DNA from: an uncultured Pelagibacteraceae bacterium
GTDB taxonomy: Bacteria > Pseudomonadota > Alphaproteobacteria > Pelagibacterales > Pelagibacteraceae
Length of the DNA stretch: 64,000 nt
Assembly: GCA_902544135.1 (NCBI GenBank)
Contig: CACCBF010000003.1
Span: 62,001 to 126,000, forward strand
Direction of reading: 5' to 3'
Shown: positions 27,437 to 34,697 of the stretch, one piece after another
Numbering within the stretch: the stretch's first letter is position 1
How the letters are laid out: the number at the start of each line of letters is the position of its first letter
Made by a program: the position numbers and the translations under genes
Notes under the pieces: generated by a model
Told to the model about the DNA's origin: nothing
The model's input: only the letters and a program-made list of their open reading frames with translations
Database searches by the model: none

Positions 27437-27919
27437 ATGTTAGAAATCTTAGATAAGAATTTAAATAAAATTTATAAATTTTCTGGATATATTGCAGCTG
27501 CATTTCTTATTTTAGTAGCAGTATTTATTTTAATAGGTATTTCATCAAGAATATTTGGATTCTATGTTAGAGGTCTTGCGGAATACTCAGGTTACTGCAT
27601 GGCAGCAGCCTCTTTTTTTGCATTAGCTTATACATTTGTTGAAAATGGCCACATAAGGATTACTCTTTTTCTAGAAAAATTATCAGGGTTAAAAAGAAAA
27701 TTTATTGAAATCTGGTGCCTAAGTGTAGCAACTTTTTTTTCTGGGTATTTGGCATTTTATTTTATTAAGATGTTAGTTATTTCTTATAAATTTCAAGAAA
27801 GAAGCGAGGGTGCAGATGAAATTTTAATTTGGATACCTCAAACAAGTGTAGCTGTTGGTTCTACTATTTTCTTTTTATGTGTTCTCCATCAACTCATTTT
27901 AATTTTTAAAAAAAGTTAA
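27437..27919 (+). CDS. dctQ: TRAP transporter small permease DctQ
   Basis: A 160-residue protein with four membrane helices (about 17-37, 50-70, 90-110, 130-152), the standard DctQ plan. FYVRGLAEYSGYCMAAASFFALAYTF is the conserved segment of helix 2. It pairs with DctM to form the membrane part of the TRAP transporter. Its start lies only six bases behind the hairpin stem and it directly abuts dctM. Confidence 0.9.
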   Translation: MLEILDKNLNKIYKFSGYIAAAFLILVAVFILIGISSRIFGFYVRGLAEYSGYCMAAASFFALAYTFVENGHIRITLFLEKLSGLKRKFIEIWCLSVATFFSGYLAFYFIKMLVISYKFQERSEGADEILIWIPQTSVAVGSTIFFLCVLHQLILIFKKS

Positions 27920-29230
27920 ATGGCAGAAATTTTATTAACAATTTTTTTTATTAGTGTTTTATTGTTCTTTCTTGGTTCAGGTATCTGGGTAGCCTTGAGT
28001 ATGATTGGAGTATCTGCAATAGGTATGATGTTATTTACATCAAGACCAGTTGGAGATGCAATGGCAACAACAATATGGGGAACATCATCCTCATGGACAC
28101 TTACAGCATTACCTTTATTTGTTTGGATGGGAGAAATTCTATTTAGAACAAGACTTTCTGAAAATTTATTTAAAGGTTTATCTCCGTGGATGCAAAAATT
28201 ACCGGGAGGTTTAATTCACGTAAACATAGTCGGATGTGCTTTATTTGCTGCTATTTCAGGTTCATCTGCAGCCACAGTTGCAACTGTAGGTAAGATGTCT
28301 ATACCAGAATTAAGAAAAAGAAATTATCCTGAGAAAATCTTACTTGGCAGTCTTGCTGGTTCTGGAACACTAGGTTTATTGATACCTCCATCAATAATTT
28401 TGATTATTTATGGAGTAGCCGTTCAAGAGTCTATTGCAAAATTATTTATAGCTGGAATCTTACCCGGGATAATGATTGCATTAATTTTTATGTCATATGT
28501 TATTTTTTGGTCTTTGATTAACAAAAAACAAATGCCCAAAATTGTTGAAGAATATTCAATTTTTGAGAAGATTAAAAGATCTAAACAACTTTTACCTGTT
28601 ATATTTTTAATCTCTGCTGTTATAGGTTCAATATATACCGGTATAGCTACTGCTACTGAGGCAGCATCTTTAGGAGTTGTTGGGGCTTTAATTTTGTCAT
28701 ATTTTCAAAAAAGTTTAACTTTAGAAACTTTTAAAACATCCTTATTAGGTGCAACAAAAACATCTTGTATGATTGCATTTATCTTAGCAGGTTCAACATT
28801 CTTATCTTTGGCAATGGGTTTTACAGGTTTACCAAGAAACTTAGCAATGTGGATTCAAAATATGGATTTATCGCCTTATGTATTAATTTTTGTTTTAATG
28901 ATTTTTTATATAATCTTAGGGATGTTTCTTGATGGTATCTCAGCTGTTGTATTGACTATGGCTATAATAGAACCAATGATTAGACAAGCAGGTTTTGACA
29001 TGATTTGGTTTGGTATATTTTTAGTTATTGTTGTAGAGATGGCTCAAATAACACCACCTGTGGGTTTTAATTTATTTGTTTTACAAGGTATGGCCAACAA
29101 AGACATGGGTTATATTGCTCGAAGTGCGTTTCCATTGTTTTTGTTAATGGTTCTAGCAGTTATATTAGTTGTGATTTTTCCAGAGATTGCCTTGTGGCTG
29201 CCAGAGCAGATGATTAAAAATATTAACTAA
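27920..29230 (+). CDS. dctM: TRAP transporter large permease DctM
   Basis: A 436-residue, about 12-helix transporter subunit. LPLFVWMGEILFR, the small-residue segment AISGSSAATVATVGKMSIPE, and LAGSGTLGLLIPPSIILIIYG are hallmark DctM motifs, and EMAQITPPVGFNLFVLQG lies near the end. It carries the sodium or proton coupled translocation. It is contiguous with dctQ and its stop overlaps the convergent TPR gene by 4 bases. Confidence 0.95.
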   Translation: MAEILLTIFFISVLLFFLGSGIWVALSMIGVSAIGMMLFTSRPVGDAMATTIWGTSSSWTLTALPLFVWMGEILFRTRLSENLFKGLSPWMQKLPGGLIHVNIVGCALFAAISGSSAATVATVGKMSIPELRKRNYPEKILLGSLAGSGTLGLLIPPSIILIIYGVAVQESIAKLFIAGILPGIMIALIFMSYVIFWSLINKKQMPKIVEEYSIFEKIKRSKQLLPVIFLISAVIGSIYTGIATATEAASLGVVGALILSYFQKSLTLETFKTSLLGATKTSCMIAFILAGSTFLSLAMGFTGLPRNLAMWIQNMDLSPYVLIFVLMIFYIILGMFLDGISAVVLTMAIIEPMIRQAGFDMIWFGIFLVIVVEMAQITPPVGFNLFVLQGMANKDMGYIARSAFPLFLLMVLAVILVVIFPEIALWLPEQMIKNIN

Positions 29231-29730
29231 TATTTAGAAATTTTTTCTCCAGCTATAATTGCTTTCAGGTCATTGTACTCTTTACAATCGCAACCTTTTA
29301 AAACTTCTAATCTTTCAACTGCAAGATTATGTCTATTTGTTGCCACGTAAAGTTCACCTAAATATTCATTAATACCAATGTGGTAAGGATTGATAGCTAG
29401 ACCTTGAAGATAATATTTCTCTCCATTTTTAAAATCACCTAGTTTTCTAGAAGTAAAGCCTAAATAATTTAAAGTATCTGGTTTATTTGGTTTTTTGCTG
29501 TTTGATTTAAGTAAAAGTTTTAAAGCTTTTTCATAACTCGATTGTGCTTTATCTTTTTTTCCTTTTTTTTCATATTTATTTGCAGATTTTATTAGTTTAA
29601 CTGCCTTTTCATAGTTTGTTTTGGTTACTGGACCATCACCCTCGCCGCCACTGCTACTGGATCCTGCAGAGTAAGAATTTGATATTAAAGTTACAGATAA
29701 CAAAATTGTGATAAATATTTTTTTAATCAT
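29227..29730 (-). CDS. Exported TPR-repeat protein
   Basis: A 167-residue protein with a signal peptide (residues 1-20, SNSYSAG) and a Ser/Gly-rich linker SSSSGGEGDG, followed by about three TPR units: TNYEKAVKLIKSANKYEKKG, DTLNYLGFTSRKLGDFKNGE and GINEYLGELYVATNRHNLAV. A CDC motif near the end may form a disulphide or bind metal. Periplasmic scaffold of unknown partner. It overlaps the end of pxpA by 8 bases and is probably co-transcribed with it. Confidence 0.7.
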   Translation of the reverse strand: MIKKIFITILLSVTLISNSYSAGSSSSGGEGDGPVTKTNYEKAVKLIKSANKYEKKGKKDKAQSSYEKALKLLLKSNSKKPNKPDTLNYLGFTSRKLGDFKNGEKYYLQGLAINPYHIGINEYLGELYVATNRHNLAVERLEVLKGCDCKEYNDLKAIIAGEKISKY

Positions 29731-30502
29731 TTATAAATTTCCTCATTTTGTTTAAAGGTCTAAGTTCAAGCCCATTATCTATAAAGTTATTTTTGATGGA
29801 TATTGCTGTTGCTAATGAACTCATATTGTCACCATGTATACACACAGAGTCGATTTCACAAGGTATTTGCTTTCCGCTGTGACAATTAAGCGACTGATTT
29901 TTAACCATACTTAAAACATGTATTTTTGCTTGCTCTGGGTCTGTGATTAAAGCATGAGATTTCTTTCGGGAGACAAGATTGCCGTCATCCTCATAATTTC
30001 TGTCCGCAAATATCTCGCAAGCTATTTTCATATCAAGTTTTTTTGCAGCTTCCTCCATTTTGGATCCAGTTGGAACCAAATAAATTAAATCTTTGCTAAT
30101 ACCTTTTATACTTTTTGCAAGTATTGTTGCTAAATCAATATTTTCACATGCCATATTATTTAGAGCTCCATGAGGCTTAATATGTGTAACGTTTTCTCCT
30201 TGTTCTAATGCTATCTTTTGAAGAATATCATATTGATCCATTATAAGTTTTTTAATTTCTAAGTCAGATAAATTCATTCTCTCTCTTCCAAAATTTTCTG
30301 GATCATTGAAAGATGGATGTGCACCGATACTTACACCATTTTTTTTTGATATTTTTATGACTTGGCTCATAGTTTCCTCATCACCAGCATGGTATCCACA
30401 GGCAACGTTTGCAGAATTTACTATTTCTAATAATTCTGGATCATGCTTATTTGAGTGGTATTTAGATTTTTCTCCTAAATCACAATTTATATTAATTTCC
30501 AT
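29723..30502 (-). CDS. pxpA: 5-oxoprolinase subunit PxpA (LamB/YcsF family)
   Basis: A 259-residue member of the LamB/YcsF family when started at the ATG at 30502 (MEININCDLGE, the normal family start). ATGs at 30508 and 30526 would add two or eight residues, but a TATACT -10 sequence at 30517-30522 makes the earliest unlikely. VNSANVACGYHAGDEETM and SIGAHPSFNDPENFGRE are family motifs, as is HIKPHGALNN. With PxpB and PxpC it hydrolyses 5-oxoproline to glutamate with ATP. Unusually it is divergent from pxpBC. Confidence 0.9.
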   Translation of the reverse strand: MEININCDLGEKSKYHSNKHDPELLEIVNSANVACGYHAGDEETMSQVIKISKKNGVSIGAHPSFNDPENFGRERMNLSDLEIKKLIMDQYDILQKIALEQGENVTHIKPHGALNNMACENIDLATILAKSIKGISKDLIYLVPTGSKMEEAAKKLDMKIACEIFADRNYEDDGNLVSRKKSHALITDPEQAKIHVLSMVKNQSLNCHSGKQIPCEIDSVCIHGDNMSSLATAISIKNNFIDNGLELRPLNKMRKFIND

Positions 30503-30516
30503 AGTCATAAGTGTTA

Positions 30517-30522
30517 AGTATA
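30517..30522 (-). promoter_or_regulatory. -10 element for pxpA
   Basis: Minus strand TATACT, one base from consensus, ending about nine bases before the ATG at 30508 and fifteen before that at 30502. Transcription would start almost at the start codon, giving a nearly leaderless message. The divergent pxpB gene begins at 30530, so both promoters must share about 30 bases. Confidence 0.35.
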
Positions 30523-30529
30523 TCATGGC

Positions 30530-31204
30530 ATGATAAAAAATATATTAAATCTTGGTGACGCAGCATTATATTGTGACTTTGGTAAAGACGTAAATAGAGA
30601 AACTAATACTCAAGTAATTAGATATTTCAAAAGTATTCAGAAAGAAAATATACCATCAATAAATAATTTATCTCCCTCTTATAATAAATTAATAATTTCT
30701 TTTGATTTAAAAAAAACGAATTTTAAAGATTTAAAAAAGTTAATAGAAAACCTTAATATTACGAATGAAGATGATCTAAAAAATAAAAAAATTGAAGTTC
30801 CAGTATGCTGTGACGAAAATTTTGCTTTAGATATAGTGAGATTGGAGAACAAACTTAATCTTAAAAGAGAAAAAATTTATGAAAATTTTTTTAGTAAAGA
30901 ATTCTTTTGTTATATGACGGGCTTTATTGCGGGAATGCCTTTTTTAGGAGATTTATCTAAAGATATGAGAGCAAAGCGTCTAGAAACTCCTAGAGTCAGA
31001 GTTCCAAAGGGATCAGTAGCTTTGACCGAACAGTTTGCAAATATTTATACTTTTGAAAGTCCAGGTGGATGGAATGTTATAGGAAATAGTCCATTAAGAA
31101 TATTTGATGGCTCAAAAGAAGAAAGCCCAAATTTAATAAGTCCAGGTGATATTGTCTTATTTAAAGAAATATCAAAAAATCAGTATGAAAATTATAATGA
31201 GTAA
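30530..31204 (+). CDS. pxpB: 5-oxoprolinase subunit PxpB (KipI-like)
   Basis: A 224-residue protein of the allophanate hydrolase subunit 1/KipI family. FCYMTGFIAGMPFLGDL, the block TPRVRVPKGSVALTEQFANI with its conserved Arg and Glu, and ESPGGWNVIGNSPLRIFD are the diagnostic motifs. It forms the PxpBC module of ATP-dependent 5-oxoprolinase; related proteins bind kinase KinA in Bacillus. It overlaps pxpC by 8 bases and runs divergently from pxpA. Confidence 0.93.
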   Translation: MIKNILNLGDAALYCDFGKDVNRETNTQVIRYFKSIQKENIPSINNLSPSYNKLIISFDLKKTNFKDLKKLIENLNITNEDDLKNKKIEVPVCCDENFALDIVRLENKLNLKREKIYENFFSKEFFCYMTGFIAGMPFLGDLSKDMRAKRLETPRVRVPKGSVALTEQFANIYTFESPGGWNVIGNSPLRIFDGSKEESPNLISPGDIVLFKEISKNQYENYNE

Positions 31205-32144
31205 AAATTATTTTCAAGTTATCAGAGCAGGAATTAATACTACTTTTCAAGATGAGGGTCGAAAAAATCTTTATCATGTTGGAATTCCTTTTAGTGGAGC
31301 AATGGATAAAAGAAATTACTTATTATCAAATAAGCTTGTTGGTAATAAGATAAATTTACCTGCTTTAGAATTTGCGTACCAAGGCCCTTTATTAAAATAT
31401 TTTGGAAATAAAATTAATATTGCAATCACAGGAGATGTAAATTTTAGGATTAAAAAAAAAGATATAACTATTGATGGTAACTGCTATCAATCTTTAAATT
31501 TAGAAGATGGTGATGAAGTAGACATTTTATCTACCAATAAGTCTGTGTATGGATATTTGGCTATTGGTGGTCAAATAGACTTAAAATATCAATGGTCTAG
31601 TTGTTCTACAAATACAAAAGCGATTATTGGGGCAAATGGTGGTAAAAAGTTTGAAAATGAACAAGTGATAAATATTTCAAAATTGAATGATCACTTAGTG
31701 GAAAAAAAATTAAACTATATACATACTAAAATAGAAAATATTAGAATAATTAAAGGAACCAATTTTGATTATTTTTCAGATAAAGGAAAAAAAATCTTTC
31801 TAGAAAAAGAATTTGTTGTTTCAAAGTTAACTGATCGAATGGGTATGAGGTTAGAAGGACCGAAAATAGAGAATATCATTGATACCAACATTAAATCAGA
31901 AGGATTAATAAAAGGAGTAATACAAGTGCCTGCAGATGGTAATCCTATAGTTATGCTTTCAGATCATGGGACAATAGGAGGCTATCCAAAAATAGGAGTA
32001 GTGATAAGTGCTGATTATGACAAATTAGTTCAACTATCACCAGGTTCTAGAGTAAAGTTTAAGCAGGTTGATTTATCTAGCGCAGAAAATTTATTTAAGT
32101 TATATGACTTAGAAACTCAAAATTTAATTTCTCAAATTGAATGA
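31197..32144 (+). CDS. pxpC: 5-oxoprolinase subunit PxpC (KipA-like)
   Basis: A 315-residue biotin-dependent-carboxyltransferase-like protein of the KipA/allophanate hydrolase subunit 2 family. I start it at the ATG at 31197 (MSKNYFQVIRAGINTTFQDE), which overlaps the pxpB stop in the usual way; an ATG at 31146 would add 17 residues without similarity. FQDEGRKNLYHVGIPFSGAMD and LVGNKINLPALEF open the domain, SDRMGMRLEGP occurs as TDRMGMRLEGP, and SDHGTIGGYPKIGVV is near the end. It completes the 5-oxoprolinase. Confidence 0.92.
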   Translation: MSKNYFQVIRAGINTTFQDEGRKNLYHVGIPFSGAMDKRNYLLSNKLVGNKINLPALEFAYQGPLLKYFGNKINIAITGDVNFRIKKKDITIDGNCYQSLNLEDGDEVDILSTNKSVYGYLAIGGQIDLKYQWSSCSTNTKAIIGANGGKKFENEQVINISKLNDHLVEKKLNYIHTKIENIRIIKGTNFDYFSDKGKKIFLEKEFVVSKLTDRMGMRLEGPKIENIIDTNIKSEGLIKGVIQVPADGNPIVMLSDHGTIGGYPKIGVVISADYDKLVQLSPGSRVKFKQVDLSSAENLFKLYDLETQNLISQIE

Positions 32145-33013
32145 ACATAATCAAAACAATACCTGGGCCTTTTCTAGTTTTTTTTGGTGCTGTAAGCTTA
32201 AGTTTCGGAGGATTAATTGTTAAGTCCTTTGAAGGTTCAACGCTCTGGCAAATTTTATTTTGGCGATCATTTTTTTTTATAATTGTTGTTAGTTTTTTTC
32301 TTCTGTTGACTTATAAAAAAAAATTTTTTAGTGCTTTGACTAAATCTGGAATTCCTGGATTTATTGGTGGAGCTATTTTATCTTTAGGTTTTGCTAGTTA
32401 TGTATTTGCTATGTACGAAACTACTGTGGCAAATACAAATTTTATTATTCAAACACAAACTCTTTTTTTGGCAATATTTGGTTATGTATTTTTGAAGGAG
32501 ACAATATCTAAACTTACTTTCTTTTGTATATTGCTTGCTATCTCAGGTATTTTTTTGATGCTTGGAACTTCCATATCTCCTGGTGAAATGACAGGCAATC
32601 TTGTGGCATTCGTAATGCCAATCTCTTTTGCAATTTTAATATTAATAGTAAGAAAGTTTCCTGATGTTGATATGATTCCACTTCAATTAGTGGCAGGTAT
32701 ATTTGCAATGATAATTGGATTATTAATGTCGCCAACAATAATTATATCCTCAAAAGACATTTTTTTGGGTTTTTTAGCAGGTTTTTTTCAATTAGGTTTT
32801 GGTTTTATACTTATTACAATTGGTGCAAGGTCAACTCCTTCCGCTTTCGTTGGTATAATAATGTTAACAGAAGCTGTTCTAGGTCCGTTGTGGGCTTGGA
32901 TGTTTGTGAATGAGAATCCGCCTCTTTTTGTTTTGATAGGTGGCTCAATTGTTATTACAGCAGTTGTTTTGCAGTTTTTGAATAAATTTTTAACTAAAAA
33001 GAGAGCATATTAA
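32141..33013 (+). CDS. DMT-family (EamA) permease
   Basis: A 290-residue inner membrane protein with ten predicted helices in two EamA repeats; the first opens with FLVFFGAVSLSFGGLIVKSF and the second with GEMTGNLVAFVMPISFAILI. Short basic loops and a basic C terminus are typical of drug/metabolite exporters or uptake permeases of this superfamily. Its ATG overlaps the pxpC stop, so it may be co-expressed with pxpBC and move a related compound, but there is no direct evidence for a substrate. Three similar permeases occur in this window. Confidence 0.82.
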   Translation: MNIIKTIPGPFLVFFGAVSLSFGGLIVKSFEGSTLWQILFWRSFFFIIVVSFFLLLTYKKKFFSALTKSGIPGFIGGAILSLGFASYVFAMYETTVANTNFIIQTQTLFLAIFGYVFLKETISKLTFFCILLAISGIFLMLGTSISPGEMTGNLVAFVMPISFAILILIVRKFPDVDMIPLQLVAGIFAMIIGLLMSPTIIISSKDIFLGFLAGFFQLGFGFILITIGARSTPSAFVGIIMLTEAVLGPLWAWMFVNENPPLFVLIGGSIVITAVVLQFLNKFLTKKRAY

Positions 33014-33050
33014 TATTTATGTTTATATTAATTTGTGATATACAGGATTT

Positions 33051-33205
33051 AATTACGGGAGAGACTACTAATTCTTGTAGCGCCGAAGGAGCAACCACCC
33101 AGGAATCTCTCAGGCAAAATGGACCGTAACATATTAACTCTGGAAAGAGATTTAATTCTCGCCGAAGGAGCAAAACTCTCAGGCAAATATACAGATGGGT
33201 AAAAA
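33051..33205 (+). ncRNA. Tandem glycine riboswitch (gcvT leader)
   Basis: Two copies of the conserved glycine aptamer core are visible: GCCGAAGGAGCAA at 33082-33094 and 33161-33173, each followed by CTCTCAGGCAAA at 33107-33118 and 33176-33187. GGGAGAG opens the first aptamer and ACTCTGGAAAGAG the second. The gcvT start codon at 33214 comes only about a dozen bases after the second aptamer, which suggests control of translation rather than termination. Glycine riboswitches before gcvT are known in SAR11. Confidence 0.93.
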
Positions 33206-33213
33206 GAGTTAAT

Positions 33214-34317
33214 ATGGATATAAAAAAAACATCGCTTTATCAATTGCATCAAGACAGCAAAGCAAAATTTGTAGAATTTGCAGGATATCAAATGCCAATT
33301 CAATATTCTGAGGGTATTGTTGAAGAACATAGGTTCACAAGAAACCATTCAGGCATTTTTGATGTTTCGCATATGGGTCAATTATTTATCTATGGCCAAG
33401 AGGATTTAGTTGATGATTTAGAAAGAATTTTTCCATTAGACTTAAAAAATTTAAAACTAAATCACTCAAAATACAGTTTTTTAATGAGTGACACTGCCGG
33501 AATTTATGATGATTTAATTATTACTAAAATCAAAGATGGCTTTTTAATAATTCTGAATGCCGCTTGTAAAGAAAATGATTATAAAATTTTAAAGGGACTA
33601 TTAACTGATAGATATAAAATGATTTTGGATGAAGAAAGATCTTTAATTGCAATCCAAGGACCTAAATCTGTAGAAATTTTAAATAGTGTTATTCAAGGTG
33701 TTGAAAATTTAAATTTTATGTCAGGCAATTGGTTTACACTGGATGATCACAATATTTACATTACGAGATCAGGATATACAGGTGAAGATGGTTTCGAGGT
33801 GTCACTTACTAATGAATTTGCAGACAGGTTTACGAGAAGATTAATTGATAAAGGTGCAAAATTAATCGGTCTTGGAGCGCGAGATACATTGAGATTGGAA
33901 GCCGGTCTGTGCCTATACGGTCATGAACTAAGTAAAGATAAGACACCAGTTGAAGCAAATTTGAAATGGGCTATTTCAAAAGAAAGAATTTTAAAAGGAA
34001 ACTTTATTGGATCAGATATAATTACTAAACAATTAAACAATGGAGTGAGTAAGATAAGGGTGGGCATAAAACCGGAGGGAAGAATAATTGCCAGAGAAAA
34101 GACTAAGATATACAATGAATCTAATTTAGAAATAGGTGAAATAACAAGTGGAACGTTTGGACCAAGTGTTAATGGCCCTGTGGCCATGGGATACGTGGAA
34201 AATGAATTTTCAAAAAAAAACACTAAAATATTTTTAGAGGTTAGAGGTAAGAAGCATCCAGCTACAATTTGTGAGTTGCCTTTTTATAAAAAAAGTTATG
34301 TAAAGGGAGTTAATTAA
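33214..34317 (+). CDS. gcvT: Glycine cleavage system T protein (aminomethyltransferase)
   Basis: A 367-residue T protein. It opens with [33 protein letters not shown] follows, and [21 protein letters not shown] contains the residues contacting tetrahydrofolate. It transfers the aminomethyl carbon from lipoylated GcvH to tetrahydrofolate, releasing ammonia. GcvT is related to dimethylglycine and DMSP demethylases, but the immediate gcvH and gcvP neighbours and the riboswitch fix this one as the glycine cleavage component. Confidence 0.96.
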   Translation: MDIKKTSLYQLHQDSKAKFVEFAGYQMPIQYSEGIVEEHRFTRNHSGIFDVSHMGQLFIYGQEDLVDDLERIFPLDLKNLKLNHSKYSFLMSDTAGIYDDLIITKIKDGFLIILNAACKENDYKILKGLLTDRYKMILDEERSLIAIQGPKSVEILNSVIQGVENLNFMSGNWFTLDDHNIYITRSGYTGEDGFEVSLTNEFADRFTRRLIDKGAKLIGLGARDTLRLEAGLCLYGHELSKDKTPVEANLKWAISKERILKGNFIGSDIITKQLNNGVSKIRVGIKPEGRIIAREKTKIYNESNLEIGEITSGTFGPSVNGPVAMGYVENEFSKKNTKIFLEVRGKKHPATICELPFYKKSYVKGVN

Positions 34318-34697
34318 TGAGCGAAGTAAAATATTCTAAAGAACACGAATGGATTAAATTAGAGGGAGATACAGCTACTATTGGGATAACTAAGCATGCA
34401 ACAGAAATGCTTGGAGATATAGTTTTTGCGGAACTTCCAGAAAAAGGAACCAGTGTAGAAAAGGACGGAACAGCTGGGGTAGTTGAATCTACAAAAGCTG
34501 CAAGCGATGTATACACACCGGTAAGTGGTGAGGTTGTTGATTTAAATCAATCTATTGTTGATGACCCATCAAAAATAAATCAGGATCCAGAAAACTCTGC
34601 TTGGTTCTTTAAATTAAAAATTAAAGATAAGTCAGAGATGGATACTTTAATGAATAAAGATGAATACGATATATTTGCAAAGGAGAGCTCCTCATAA
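34317..34697 (+). CDS. gcvH: Glycine cleavage system H protein
   Basis: A 126-residue lipoyl carrier. The lipoylated lysine is Lys60 in VESTKAASD, in the usual hairpin, with YSKEHEWIK at the start and [11 protein letters not shown] near the end. It shuttles the aminomethyl and reducing groups among P, T and L proteins. One-base overlaps join it to gcvT and gcvP. The L protein (dihydrolipoyl dehydrogenase) is not encoded here and is presumably shared with 2-oxoacid dehydrogenases. Confidence 0.97.
   Translation: MSEVKYSKEHEWIKLEGDTATIGITKHATEMLGDIVFAELPEKGTSVEKDGTAGVVESTKAASDVYTPVSGEVVDLNQSIVDDPSKINQDPENSAWFFKLKIKDKSEMDTLMNKDEYDIFAKESSS

Noticed and set aside
31146..31196. Longer start for pxpC at 31146
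   Set aside because: It would overlap pxpB by 59 bases and add 17 residues outside the family's conserved N terminus; the ATG at 31197 sits at the pxpB stop.
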